A stretch of DNA of 64,000 nucleotides from Salvator merianae (taxonomy: Eukaryota > Chordata > Lepidosauria > Squamata > Teiidae), in the NCBI GenBank assembly GCA_003586115.2, contig QVOM02000057.1, positions 1,246,163 through 1,310,162 of the forward strand, read 5' to 3'. How positions within the stretch are numbered: the first letter of the stretch is position 1; every line of letters starts with the position of its first letter. A program made the translations under genes and the position numbers. The notes below the pieces were generated by a model. The model was not told the origin of the DNA. It did not search any database and saw only the letters and a program-made list of their open reading frames with translations. Of the stretch, positions 45,935 to 58,060 are shown one piece after another.

Positions 45935-46085
45935 CACGTTAATCAAATCAGGAGCAGCGGCGTATTAATCACCGTCCACTGCCTCCCTTATTCTGCGGTG
46001 CCCGTTGGCAGCAGAAGAAGTGCCGTTCATCAAACTGGCTGGCTAACAGATTAATCAGCGCAGTTTCTGCTAATGACCATCCGGT
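45935..46085. other. Candidate conserved non-coding element
   Basis: Unique sequence with ACGTTAATCAAATCAGG, GCGTATTAATCACCG, CAGATTAATCAGCGC and TGCTAATGACC: repeated TAATC (bicoid/PITX/OTX-like) and TAAT cores within 150 bp. No exon or repeat is seen; conservation is untested. Confidence 0.35.
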
Positions 46086-46202
46086 AGCTGGTGCAAATCC
46101 GTCCGTACATTACAGGAAGGAGCCAGGATCCCGGACTGTGCAATTCTAGATGATATTGGTGTAGGTAGGAGAGAACATCTTGCTTTGTTCTTTTGGTAAA
46201 TA

Positions 46203-46275
46203 GGCTGCTCTGAGTGACCTCTTAGGCTTAAGGGTGGCATATAAAAAAAATGAAACAAATAAGAATTAATAAATA
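46203..46275 (+). mobile_element. SINE/Bov-B-like 3' tail fragment
   Basis: GACCTCTTAGGCTTAAGGG and TGGCATATAAAAAAAATG then an AATAAATA end. Similar to the tail at 18.4 kb. Confidence 0.45.
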
Positions 46276-47599
46276 CATTCAATAACCAATTTTTTTTTTT
46301 ACTTGTGCAATGCCACTGATAGAATACCTGGTACTTCCAAGTAGGGGAGGGATGTGAAATCCCATTTCAACTTCTGCCAGTCCCTGAATTCTATACTGGA
46401 AGATTCTGGGCTTTGAGATCGGAGAAAAGAGAGCTTCTGACATTTTTACAGCCATTTGCTAAAGCACCTTTTCAGTGTATTGGGCCCTAATCACCAGTTT
46501 CTGGTGCATTCAGCCCCAACTGGTTTTCTTCTTTGTTCCCTTTCCACTTTGCTCGATTTGATTTATCACGGCATGGAAACAAATCCCCACATCTCCGTCA
46601 TTTAGGAGCAAACACTATAGGGAAGGAAACATGCATTAGGGCACAATTCACAGGTATCTTGGTGAGACACTGAAAATTAAGACCATTTTCCAAAGGAGGG
46701 ATGAAGAATCAGCCCGAGTCACAATGGCTAGATATGAAGTCACCCGCCAACGAAGCTGCTTCCCTCTCTGGTGAGGGAAAACAAAAAGGACTTTTGCCAG
46801 AAGAGGCCTGTGGGGAGAGACCAGATTGGCTTCCGTCCATGACTATTCTTTTTCAGCTTTTCTTTTCAGGCCTCCGTCTGTCTCTCCTCCCACCCTTCTG
46901 CCTTTCCCCCCCTATTTCTTGGCAATGGGTGTCAGAAACCATCTGAGATCCTCTGAGGCTTTTATTAAAAGTGTGCAAGGGTGAGTTTGGGCGATGGGTT
47001 GGTGCCACAGTGGCGGAGGAGAGATTGCCCGTCCTGAAAACCAACTATCCGTCTTCCCTCTGGAAAAGGGAGTTAAAGGAACTTGGCAAATAAGTTTCAG
47101 GCGGCATCCAGCTATTATCGCCTTTCTGCCCTTTTGGATGCTGCTCGGTTTTGGATTGCGCAGTTCGTGAACGCCACGGCCGGCTGGGGGAAAGTAGTCT
47201 TGTGAAGTTAAGACCTGCCTTGGCTTAGTTTGTGGCACACTTGAGGTGTCCATCAACAAGTCCCTGATTCAGATCTTCCCTCAGTTGTACTGGAAATTGC
47301 ATTAACACCAAGACCAAGTATCAGGGAGAGGTCTGGAAGTAGAAGTCCAGCAAAAGAGGAAGTCTTTTGGCAAAGCAGGGTAAACTAATCTCTCTCTCAT
47401 CCTGCGCATACACAAAACACACATCCAGTATTTTGTGATTCGAATGATTCAACCTGAGACTGGACAGGGATATTTCTGGAGGCCCTCCGGATCCCCACAC
47501 CGATATTGGGGTTTCCAGGTCAAACTTTGCAGAACTTTGGCCCTCCTGCCCCCACCCGTGCTCTCCTCCATTGTTTCCCTTGATGAACAGATCACTGAA

Positions 47600-47750
47600 C
47601 ATTCAAACCAAACTGCAAACTTCTTTCGAGATGTTGAAGTCCGGTTTGAACTTGTTTGCAGCTCACGTGGTTCAGTTTGGTTCGATTAGAACGGAACGGA
47701 ACCGAACCAGAAGGGGAAAAAAAACACCTTCACACACATCTCTACTTGCA
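47600..47750 (-). repeat. TTCGG-rich transposon-like block
   Basis: On the minus strand it begins near AGTAGAGATGTGTGAAGGTG, then TTCGGTTCCGTTCCGTTC and further CGAACC/GGTTTG words. The opening recalls GTAGGGATGTGCAAATTTCG at 16.6 kb. No coding capacity. Confidence 0.3.
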
Positions 47751-48146
47751 GAGGATGCTGGCTAGAAACAAAATCCTGCCGAGGTTTTCAGCAAGCCAAA
47801 ATTTTCATTAAATTTGTGCCTTCAGAATTCTGTTTGTTAAGCAAGGACATTTTCCCAGCTTTCTTACCACTTTTCAAGGAAGGGAATCGCTTTCAATGAA
47901 TCAGCTGTTTTCCTTCATTGTCTTGTAAGGTCTATAATTTTAATTTCTTTGTTTCCCTCCCTTCCTGACAGCAAGAACCCTTTATGTTTTTTTTTCATTG
48001 GGTCAGAAAGGTTTGGAGCAGAGAGTTGAAAGGGAGATAAAATTTTTGGCTTTGTGGCTCTTTTGTAAAATAGGTTATTGTTCTGCAAATTCCCCACAAG
48101 CTCAGAAGTGACTCCCTGCCCCATAATCGAGACACACCTGGCATCT

Positions 48147-48186
48147 CCAGGGTCATTAAGGCTTCCCCAGGGTCATTAAGGCTTCC
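48147..48186. repeat. 20-bp tandem duplication
   Basis: CCAGGGTCATTAAGGCTTCC occurs twice head to tail without mismatch. Confidence 0.95.
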
Positions 48187-48847
48187 CGTGAGTAAAGCGC
48201 ATGACTCAATGATACCATGAAATCTGCAAGGGCCGGAGCGTGGTAGAAACCCCCTCTTTGCATACGCAACAGAAGCGGGGTCGATGGGTCATATTCATTG
48301 ATGGCATTTATGTCCTGCTTTTCCGTCAAAGAGACTCAGGGCCACGCTGCAGGCCCAGCAGACGTTTGCCCATCAGATCTCAGGTACTCTCCAGGAGCAC
48401 CAGATTTTGATGGTGCAGAATGCCATCTTAGCCAACACACTGTGGTGGCCGTGCAGAGGTTTGGTGTAGGTTTGACCTACAATCGTTTCCTGTAGACTCC
48501 GCTGAACTATTCGGAGGGAGCCGTGAATGCGAAGGACCACAAGGGCTTTCTTGTCCGGCGCGCGCCCCTGGCAAAAAAAATAAAAACTGTGTGCTGTGTA
48601 TGCATGAACATGCACATCCTTAATCTTATTTTAGTCACAAGATCTGCAGGAGGTAGACAGCAGAGCGCAAGGGACAAAAAAAACTGGGAGGTTTGGCCTT
48701 GCTGATTTCTCTTTGCTGTGGCAGCATTTTAAAAAATAGGGGAGAAAAAGTCTTGTGATTTCTAAACTAAAGAGTTTGTGGCCTTTCTCCCTTTCCCCTT
48801 CCTTTCCACCCCAAAGCTTTTCAAAGTGGCTTGGAGATATGATTGGG

Positions 48848-48905
48848 AACTGTGGTAAATCATCTTGAGGCTTTTTGTCTTTTCTTTAAAGGAAGACAAT
48901 AAATA
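48848..48905 (+). mobile_element. Possible SINE tail fragment
   Basis: GTAAATCATCTTGAGGCTTT... AGGAAGACAATAAATAAAC resembles the end of Bov-B-type tails; heavily diverged. Confidence 0.25.
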
Positions 48906-50331
48906 AACTTGTCACAAGAATACTAATTCAGTGGGCTGAGAATAGGATGTTTTATGAAATGGGCTAATTTTGCCTCCTCCTCCTCCTTTCTTCCAACTCC
49001 CCCCCCCACACACACACACTCAACTCACCCCTCTCTCTTTATTGCCCATTGCCCCTTGGGAGCGACTGTAGCTCGCTGATACAGCAATTGGCTCCGTAGT
49101 TTGGATCCTGCAAACTGCTGTGTGTTCAAGGGATTGTCACCTATGGAAGGTTAGGGAAACTGAAGGTTTAGCCTACCACCGCAGGCCAGCCAACATCCCG
49201 GAATTGAGTGGGTGGGCCCAAAGGTGAAATTGCACACCTGTTTCCCCACAACCTGAAAGGCACAATCTACGAATATCCTTTTTGCTTCACTCTGTGCTTG
49301 CACACAGCTTCCTCGCAGTTTCAACCGGGGAACTTCCGTTCCATCAAGCATCAGGGCTAACGGGGTAAGAGATTTTTTGCCTTAGATGTCGGGCAGCTGT
49401 AAGTTGATATCTAAGACGTCTATCAACAATGAAGTGCTCTTATGCAGAGTACTAACTGTTAGAATTCCGTCCACCCTCCAGCTAGTAACAGTAGAACTGA
49501 CGCAATGAAAGAGAGAGAGCATGCAGTATAGTGTAGGATGGATAGAACCAGTATGGCATGATGATTGCAGTGCCAAAAACTAAGGCTCTTTCTTCATTGA
49601 CCATTATTCCGAGATGTCTCCCCCTAGGAATCCCCCCTTGTCCTGCCTTGGTCTCTCAGCCTGTCCCCAAACTCACCTGGTTGTCACGGAGATGATAAAA
49701 AAGGAGTCCAGCAAAACGGTTGATGCGTGTGCTAAATAGGACACCGGACAGTAGTGTGTTTTCATCAGGTGCATTTACCTGGCTTTCGAGAATGATGGAA
49801 ACTCCATTTAAGTTTAACGTTATAAGTAAAATTAGGCACCGTATGATGGCATACAGGGAAGAAATGGTAGTAAAAAAAGTCTCTAGTCTTCAGGAACAAT
49901 TTTAAAGGTTTGAAAGAAGCCATTTGTTGTGGGCGGTATTCAGTACACGTTTTACTTTTTTTTTAAAAAAAAAATGGGAATGGGAGAAGATCATCTTTTG
50001 GTGCCAAGAACATGCCAAAGAAAACAAAAATTATACTGGTGGAGATGCCTGGCTATACTTTGTACTATATAAGAATTGCCCGGAGTATTAGGGTTGTTCC
50101 ATTTCTGAGTGAAGCTTGGGTTTTCTTTTTAAGTGAAGAAAAGTGTGTTTTTCCATCTGCTTTCCTCTTGGTGTCAGATGACAAACTGGAATGATTGCAA
50201 AGCTTTCTGTGGCAGGGAGAAGGGTCATAATCCTGACCATTCGGCGCGGATTGTTACAGGTCACATCAAGCAGATGAACAGCAAACAGACTGGTCTCTTG
50301 GCCGTTTTGCTCCCAAGGAAATCTGTGAATC

Positions 50332-50450
50332 CCTTCTTCTTCTTCTTCTTCTTCTTCTTCTTCTTCTTCTTCTTCTTCTTCTTCTTCTTCTTCTTCTTCT
50401 TCTTCTTCTTCTTCTTCTTCTTCTTCTTCTTCTTCTTCTTCTTCTTCTTC
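50332..50450. repeat. (TTC)39 microsatellite
   Basis: About 119 bp of perfect TTC. Homopurine-homopyrimidine GAA/TTC tracts of this length can form triplex DNA. No SINE body is present next to it, unlike the tract at 39.2 kb. Confidence 0.95.
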
Positions 50451-51409
50451 GCTTCCTTGCTGTCTTTCTGCACATCCTGGAGCGCATCCAAGTCCAAACT
50501 CCTGACTCTGTGCTGATTATCATTTTTGATGCATGTGGTGTTTTTCTGTCCTTCTTTATTCCTCGGTTTTTGTTATGCATGGTAGCCAGGATAGTATGAG
50601 GTCAAACTGAGAAGCCTTTCTCTTCGGCCATGACTCTGGGTTCCCAGGTAGGAAGAGGGTAAGTTTCTGGTCCTCATGAAACAAGGACCAAGAGAGCTTT
50701 GGGGTGGCAGATGATCTGAAGCTCAGGGTTAGAGTATTGCAATGTACTAGATCTCCAAGTTTAGTCTCGCCAGATAGTTTTGCCACCAGGCAGACTAGCT
50801 GATTTCCATTTTCCCAGTTGGAACTTAGACTACCATTTACATTGATGGTGCTACCTAGCTGGGTGGCAAAATAATCTGCTGCCAAAGGATTCAGCTCTGA
50901 GAACCTCCTGCCATGCAACATAGTGGGAATAGTCTGGGCCCCCCCGGAGAAATTTTCGTTATGATTTTTGTAGCAGGAATAAACGGCAGCTGTGTGAGTG
51001 TGAATTGGCTCACAGCCACTGCCTCAGAACGAGCAAACAGAGGCGGCTCAGAGAAGGAGAGGGAAAAATAAGGAGGGAATGCCTGCCAAGCCAAAGTTTT
51101 ACAGTCAAATAGATCAATTTGCTCCTTGTTGGTTTGCGTCTTATTTTTAGCCTGACGTTGCGGGGAAGTGCTGCTGAGTCGGCGAAAAATGCCCTCGTTC
51201 AATCCGTCTTGCGAAGGAAAGGGTGGATAACGTTCAGTCTTTGCAAAAAGACGGGTTGCGTCTTCTTTGCTGTCCGCTGCCGTCTCTGCACCCTCTCCAG
51301 ATTTTACCGCGCTCTCCTTATTTGCTCTGGAAGCAAAGGAGTTGGAGAAAATGGAACCCAGGATCAGTGGACAGAGCGATGAAGGAAGCGTCTATAGCAC
51401 TGATGCGTT

Positions 51410-51530
51410 TTGCAGTCAGCAGAACAGGGCAACCAGAATGATCAAGGGGCTGGAACACCTTCCCTACGAGATCAGGCTGCAATGTTTAGGCCTTTTCAGC
51501 TTGGGAAGATGAGGGGACCTGAGTGAATAC
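51410..51530 (+). pseudogene. CR1 LINE fragment (late ORF2)
   Basis: The frame gives RATRMIKGLEHLPYEIRLQC and LGLFSLGR, the same CR1 motif that ends the copy at 3.7-4.4 kb (RASRMLKGLEHLP), followed by a stop. Short, isolated piece. Confidence 0.8.
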
Positions 51531-52734
51531 AGAGAGTCCAGTGGGAACATGGCGGAAAATATGTTGGTTTCATGCAACCCTCAACTGTAGGTTTTCCCAG
51601 AGGGTACTGGTTGCCCCGTGTGGTGGGCAAAATGGATGCAAGCATGGTCCAGCTAGGATGCTTTTTTTTCTTTATTAATGCCTGCAATTAGAGTAGCGCT
51701 TCCACGCACCAATGCAGTCTACCTTGAACATCAAAATGCCAGGTAGTTAATTCAGGACAGGGAATAGTGCACACGTCTTGTGTGGGGGGTTTTAAGCTCT
51801 CTCTTTCTTTTTCTTTCCCGCTCCCCGTCCCGTTTGAGCTTAAGCTACCATTTTGGTCTGACCCAGGAAAGTTTCTCGCCTCTTCCTTGGGAATGTGAAG
51901 TGAGTCCAGTTTCCAAGAGCGCTAGCAATCTCGGTGTCAACAGGCTCCATAAAGCCCCTGCCTGGAAATCTGGAAGCAGGACGCATCCTGCTTTGGGGCT
52001 GGAATGCAGTAGCATCTCTTTTACCTCCTGCCCTGTTCCAAGCTGAAGCTTTAAGCCTTTTATATGCAAACTGTTTCCTGCCCAGACAGGAGTAGGGGAG
52101 GCAAACTTCTTTTCTTTCAGGCAGGGGGAGAGGCTCGCAAGACTTTTCTGGCTTTGCAGTTTTTCTCCCCTTCTCTGCCTTCGTGGCTGCTACTGTCTCC
52201 AGCCCAGTGTGTGAAAGGAGACAATGTCCGCCGAAGGCCCTGTATCTCCCTGTTGACAGTCCAGGAACTGGGCGAGAGGGCCGCCGGCCGCCAAAACACC
52301 ACGTCGGCAGCCGGAGCGGAGCCTTGGAGGAGGTTTAATGCTTTCTTGGAACTCCCAACAGGTCGCTTTCCCTGAAAGGAAGGAAACTTGCAAAGCAGAT
52401 CCCAGACCGAGCCCAGTTTCTTGCTGATGCGTTAAAATGACTATCGGAGCGTCCTTGGGTTCCTCCTGGGACATTTTGGTCCCTGCCGCCCTCCGGTCAG
52501 ACAGCCAACTGTTTTGGCGCTGCGTTCCCTTCTCTGTTCGGGGGACTTTATCGCTTTCCCTCTTGCTAGGAGAAAAACGGAGATCTGCTTTTCCGCTGTG
52601 AGGGCAAAGATACGCCTGAGACCGTTTTCTGTCATTGCATGCCCCTCTTGTGCTTTTGGAGTTCAGCCCTCGAATGGCTTGGCACCCAAGTATCTGAAGA
52701 AGAGCCTGCCTGTTACTTAAAAACTTCAGGGGAG

Positions 52735-53031
52735 GGCTTCTTGTCAATACCATCCCTCTCTGAAATTGCTGGGCCTTCTCCGCAGTGGCCCCCGGCTCTG
52801 GAACAGTCTTTTCTTGGAGATACACCAAGCATCTTCACTGACTAGCTTTCAGCGTTTAGTGAAAATATTTCTATTTACCCTTTAGGGAATTAATTTTGGC
52901 TTTTACTGGTGTTTGTGTGTGTGTTTGGAATTTTTTTGCTGGTTTTTTTAAAAGAATTTTATAACCTTTTTTATTCTGGGGTTTTGTTGTATGGTGGTAT
53001 AAAAATCAAAGAAATCGAACAGATAAACAAA
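52735..53031 (+). mobile_element. Interspersed repeat with A-rich tail
   Basis: GCTGGGCCTTCTCCGCAGTG, GGCTCTGGAACAGTC and CTTGGAGATACACC are typical of a widespread amniote repeat that ends in TATAAAAATCAAAGAAATCG and an A-rich tail; similar words (GAGAAGGCCCTTCTCC) occur at 38.57 kb. The family name is not certain. Confidence 0.4.
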
Positions 53032-53380
53032 TCCTAATCCACTCACAAAACTATGTGGCCTCTTATCACATTGCATTATCAAATTTTACATTGATAAGCA
53101 CCTAATGTCTTGTGAAGCGCCTTATGCATGCGCCTGGGTTTAGCTGTGATTCTTCTGTTTCCTTGTAAAAAGCACTCTGCCTGTGCTCAGGAAACCTAGA
53201 CCTTAGCAGCCAATCTGAACATGCACAGCCTGTTCTTGGCTCACCAATTCTGCATGCCACGTTTAAGAACTGCACCACATTTTGGGGCCCTGATTTTTAG
53301 TTTGCCCTCTTTTTTTTTTAAAAAAGGATTCTCCTTCCTTTTGTTCCACAACTGCTCAATTTCCTTTCTCCTTCCAAACC

Positions 53381-53395
53381 GGGGGGGGGGGGGGG
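53381..53395 (+). repeat. Poly-G run (15)
   Basis: Fifteen consecutive G, prone to sequencing and replication errors. Confidence 0.9.
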
Positions 53396-54496
53396 AGAAA
53401 GCAAATATGTGATTTGGTTTCTTCCTCCTGTTCCCCTCCCTGCTTGCCAGTAGCCCCTATTTCTGTTCACTGCATAAGTGACTCCTGAGGCTTCTCTGCC
53501 ACTTTCGTATGCTGTGTTCGTAACGGTGACAAGGCCTGAATTATTTATAGTTTAATTTCCGATGCAACTGCCAAAGCGCCGGAGCTTACGGTCAAGGGAT
53601 TGTTCTGCAGACTCCAAGCTACCCCTGCTGCCTCCTACTGGTGAGGATGGACTTGGGTGATTTGTATGCCCACCTTAAACCCATGTATCCCATCCTTCTA
53701 AGGGTCCCGTCAGACAACAACGAAATCCATTGCGGCAGGCCGCTAGGGACACTGAGATCGTTTGTGACCGGGTCAAAACTTATCAGTATATTCCTCGCTG
53801 TTCTCCCTGACCTCCGACTTTGACCTCCGACAAAGGGTCCTTTTTTTGTATCTGTCCTGGCTATTCTCGTCCTCCTCTTCCTTCTGTGATTGGGTACAGT
53901 TCCGCCAATCACATTCTGGCCTCCGCAGGTAGGGCACCTGTCAAGGTTCTCTAAGGAGAAACCTTACGCAGATATTTTAAAGCAAGTGCTAAACAAGGTA
54001 TGGTTTGTTAACTTGTTGTCGTTTGTTGGAATTTTTACCGTACCTATCATTTGCTAACTTGTGATTATCTTACCCATTACCCATGATATGAATTTCTCAG
54101 CTAAATTGTATATTAAAAATCCATTTCTCTAGCCGTGGCACCTTGCCCTCAGCTCGGGAATCCACAATGTAGATGAATGGATGAATGAATGAATTTATTT
54201 TACATTCAAAGACCTTTGGCCATGGTGTAAACTCCCAAGAGGTTTGGCCCTCCAGTTGCATGGTTCACTCAGGTCACTTAGTTAAATGAGGTCCCAGGGG
54301 TTCTGATCTTCAAAAACAGCCATTGCTGAATCAGTCCCAGAGCTTCTGAGATTCCCCCAAGGCACATATCTGCCTGCAAAAGTGTGCACATGTTTAATAT
54401 CCGCATTATGAAATCCTGTGTCAACCAGATTGCTGGTCTCTGGTGTTCCTCGGGTTCTTTCCTGTTGTAGCCCCCAATTTTCCCTCCCCTCCATTT

Positions 54497-54560
54497 TATT
54501 TGCATAACAGCCCTGTAAGGTAGACTAGACTAGTCTAAGAGACAGCGACTGGCTAAAGGC
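54497..54560 (-). mobile_element. MIR/CORE-SINE-like fragment
   Basis: TTGCATAACAGCCCTGTAAG and GTAGACTAGACTAGTC parallel the antisense of the CORE-SINE CTACCTCATAGGGTTGTTGTG segment. Confidence 0.35.
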
Positions 54561-54829
54561 CAGGCTGGGAGTTTTCATGGTCTAAGTGAGGACGTAAGAC
54601 AGACCAACTTGATACGCTTTTTAAAACAGTTTGGGCAAGGAGAACCAGAGGACCTCTCCAGCTGAGCCGAACAGCGAAATCTTTTTCCAAAGGTCACCAA
54701 AGAGGAGATGCGGATGGCGTCTGCTTAAGCAAAAGAACTACCAGCCCCCAAACTCAATTTTCTGAAACCCTTGTATTCTTTTCTATCACTATTCCTCTAC
54801 CCTTCCTCTCTCTCGGCATACTGGAAGGC

Positions 54830-55150
54830 AGTGAGACAGCTGGAGCAGGCGCTAAAATTAGCCTGTCGTCGCTCAGAGGCGCCAGAATATAATGTGGAGT
54901 TGATGAGAAGTAATATATTAAATTTACATTGAGAATGGCCCTGGGTAAGGATTAGATTGGCGTGTAGGGGGCTCCAGATTTTAATTGGCATAATATTTCA
55001 TTTAATTACATTGTCTAATTTCAGAGACCACAACGCTGGGCCTTAAATGTTAATGTGGAAAGGAATTCTTCTCTGTCACCCGCCTCCATAACAGTGGCCT
55101 ATTGGCACTCTGTGATCAATTTGGCTGACAAGGTATTAACTCCTTTTCAG
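54830..55150. other. Candidate conserved non-coding element (strongest)
   Basis: About 320 bp of unique sequence, dense in TAAT/ATTA and related words (AAGTAATATATTAAATTTAC, TTTTAATTGGCATAATATTT, CATTTAATTACATTGTCTAA) alternating with GC-balanced unique segments (CCTGTCGTCGCTCAGAGGCG). It has the texture of a developmental enhancer. There is no coding frame or repeat. Confidence 0.35.
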
Positions 55151-55444
55151 GCAGCGAGAGGAATGGTTTCCACTGCCCAGACGTTAGCTGAATTGCACTG
55201 GCAGTGCATATAAGAATAGTCAATACAACTTCTCGGTCCTTTGCAAGGTATCTTAAATGTTGTGTCACCAATCCTTTGCCTTCAGAAGCCCTTATTATTA
55301 TTGATTGGATATGTTTTTCCAGCCAGCTTGTGCAGCTGATGCATGGATACTGGATGAGTGAGAAGACTTCATTTCTCACGTGCATCGCTTCCCACCTTTT
55401 GGAGGGCTTTCTTCACAAGTGGCATGCCCAGCTAAATTAAAGGG

Positions 55445-55505
55445 AGATGAGAACAGAAGAACCTAAGAAACACTCTGCCGGACCAGACCTGTAGCCCATC
55501 CTACT
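55445..55505 (-). repeat. Family D-like 5'/3' end fragment
   Basis: GAGAACAGAAGAACCTAAGA followed by TGCCGGACCAGACCTGTAGC is the antisense of the CTGATCCAGCAGGG...TTAGGTTCTTATG end seen at 19.9 kb. Confidence 0.5.
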
Positions 55506-56719
55506 GACATCTCCTAGAAGTCTTCCATGCCCATGTAAGAATGGGCCTCACCTGATTGGGACGCTGGGGGAGGGGGAAGCACACATAATTTGGGTATGTA
55601 ATTATTAAGGTTTCTATACTGCCCTATTACATAGGCCTCAAGTCTATGATGATGGAATTTAAAACTCATACTGAACTTTGCAAGGAAGGATCGCAAACAT
55701 AAAACTCGTGGGATTTAATTTTGAAAAAATCTCACTCAGGCATTCATTGGCAGAAAAAATATGATAATATAGTATAATAATACAGTTTTGGGACACACAC
55801 ATACACACACACAGGAAAAATAGCTGCAGAAATCAGGTTGATTGGCTGCAGCAATTAAAAACAAGCAGGATGCGAAACACCCCACCATCCGCACATAGTA
55901 TAAATTTTCAGTTGTACTGCTGAGGGTAAAGGCCGTAAGTGTATTCAGACTCTCTTTTCTTTTTTGTCTTTTTAAAAAATTACTCTCAGCTTTGCCTCCT
56001 GTGAACGGAGTGGAATAGGGCATTCTGACTTTGCCTGCCTTAACAAGCAGATCTCCAGATATGGTTCTTTGGGGGCAGGAAGATAGCAAATCCTGATTGT
56101 ACAGCAATCTTTGCCAACTGTGGTTTGCTGTTTTGTGATCAATACAATATAATGTCCCCTGTTAGGGAAACTGTGGTTTGACATCGCTCATCCCACCCCA
56201 CAGAGTGCAACAAGACATGGAGTTCCGTGGGGACCATATTAAGCAAGGGATGAGTATATGTGTGAATCAGATGACTGTGAAGTGAAAGGAACAGTATCTT
56301 TTTATTTTGAGTGCAAAATTTACATCTACCTGACCTGAAACGATTGTCAGTGACTATGTGGTGAACTTCATTACTATGACCAGATGGTTTTCACAGTCTC
56401 AGAGCCCGGTTCCTTGGCCATTAGCCTCTTGAGGCCACCTACCACCATATCTTTCTGTCATGCTGGTTTGTTAATGGCTTTGAACTCCAGAGCATATTCT
56501 TTCTTTTCAAATAAAGGAGTCCTCCCCTGCTCTGAAAGGCATCTCTTTAAGTGGCAGCCACCAGTGCCAATTTGAAGCTGACACAAATTACTGCTGAGAG
56601 GGCCCCGGGAGAAACCTTCTTTGCTCGTTGCTATTCCATGATGCTACATTTAAGCATCTTGTAGGTCGGTGGAGGACGGAGTTTCTGCCTGCACACAGGT
56701 TAAAGGTTCTTACAGCAAG

Positions 56720-57060
56720 CAACAGAAAGATGGTCTGTTGTGGCATATGCCTGTCTCAGCACCCATTGGTTAAATCTGCACATTCAACAATTCTCTGGCA
56801 AGCTCAGCTGGGACATGCTGATGGGATCCCAGCCCAGCAAAGCTCCAGATGGGAGGTGCCGATATAAGAGGCTGGGAGAGAGCTCTGAGGTTTGCAGAGA
56901 CAGAGGTGAAGACAGCTGCAGGCAGAGTTCAGCCATGGATGAATCCATGGCTGGCAAAGACATAGAAGAGGACATCTTTGGAAGAGATTCCAAAAACTGA
57001 ACCGGACACCTTCTGTGTACAAAACTAGTGCTTTATCACCTTTCTCCTAACAGTAAAGAT
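56720..57060 (+). other. Possible LTR-like or promoter-like block
   Basis: A TATA-like GATATAAGAGG at about 56860 is followed by purine-rich sequence, then an ATG-initiated frame MDESMAGKDIEEDIFGRDSK that stops at 57000, and a later CAGTAAAG. This layout recalls a solo LTR (U3-TATA-R), but the matching TG/CA ends and a target duplication were not established. Confidence 0.15.
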
Positions 57061-57866
57061 GCCCTCAAGTTGAGCTCAACCTCTGGTGTCTCTGTGGAAG
57101 CTTCCCATGGTTCATTGGGAACCATGCAGGAGTTACTCCCAGGGCAACTGCAGAGGCTGATATGCTCCCTTTGTCCCCCATGTGGATTCTCAGAGGGAAA
57201 AGGAGTGATTTATACCTGTCATCATGTCCACACCATGGACCAGAAATGTGGCAGAAATTTGCCATTTTTGATCCATTGGAGGACCTACTCACATAGAAAT
57301 AATGTATCTGTGAGAAGGGTTCTCCTTGCAACTGTTTTCCAGGTCCCTGGTCTGGACACCACACTGCTTGTCCTGGTGGCAGGACTAGCACCACCTACCT
57401 CAAATTTCATCCCCTTCAGTCACCATGTGAATGAAGTCTAAGATAGGTGTTTATTTTAGCAGAAACACCTTGAAACTTGGGCTCACCCTATTTGAAATTT
57501 GTCGTGTTTGGCAGCAGCGGTGGAGTTATGAGAAGAACTTTTTTTTAAAGGAGGAGGCAGGAGATACGAATAATTAGCAGAGTAAAGGACTAATTAATTG
57601 TAGAGAGTGTTACAGTACTGATAAACATGGCAAGTGGTTTGATGAGCATTTTTTTATGTATTCCGTAAGCCCTGGGAAGGTAAAATGAGCGCCGTGGGTT
57701 TAGGATGACCTTTCCCAAGCACTCACTGTCTCTCAGCCTAACATGCTTCGAAGAGTTGTTGTGGGAAGGGGGGGAGGAAAGAGGAGAAAGGAGAGAGGGA
57801 GAAAGAGTAATAAAAAGCACATGGACCACAGTCAGCTCCTTGTAGGATGGGCAGATTATAAACATA

Positions 57867-58060
57867 ATGAATAATATTTTCTTCCGGTTCTTTGGGATTA
57901 CGCCCATTTCTGCACTTACCTTCGGTCCTGCCCTGACCCGGGATATCCAACTCCTCTCACGCTGGGACAGGTTGTCACTGGAGCAGTATAAGGTCATCCA
58001 CATATCAGACAACCCACGCTATCCTGCCACCGACCCACTAGTGTGCCGGTGGACCTCATT
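57867..58060 (+). pseudogene. Possible tyrosine-recombinase relic (DIRS-like retroelement)
   Basis: The plus-strand frame contains SALTFGPALTRDIQLLSRWD then RLSLEQYKVIH. Its spacing resembles the C-terminal box of DIRS-type tyrosine recombinases (HSFRIGAAT, then IQ-LGRW-S-AY). The nucleophile position would be the Tyr of EQYK, but the upstream His-x-x-Arg is degraded. No flanking retroelement parts were recognised. Confidence 0.25.

Noticed and set aside
50133..50580. Poly-Phe, poly-Lys and poly-Arg frames
   Set aside because: Translation of the TTC array in different frames.
53619..53912. 97-residue minus-strand frame (contains PSGLPQWISLLSDG)
   Set aside because: No domain recognised, no supporting splice sites and only ordinary length for chance.
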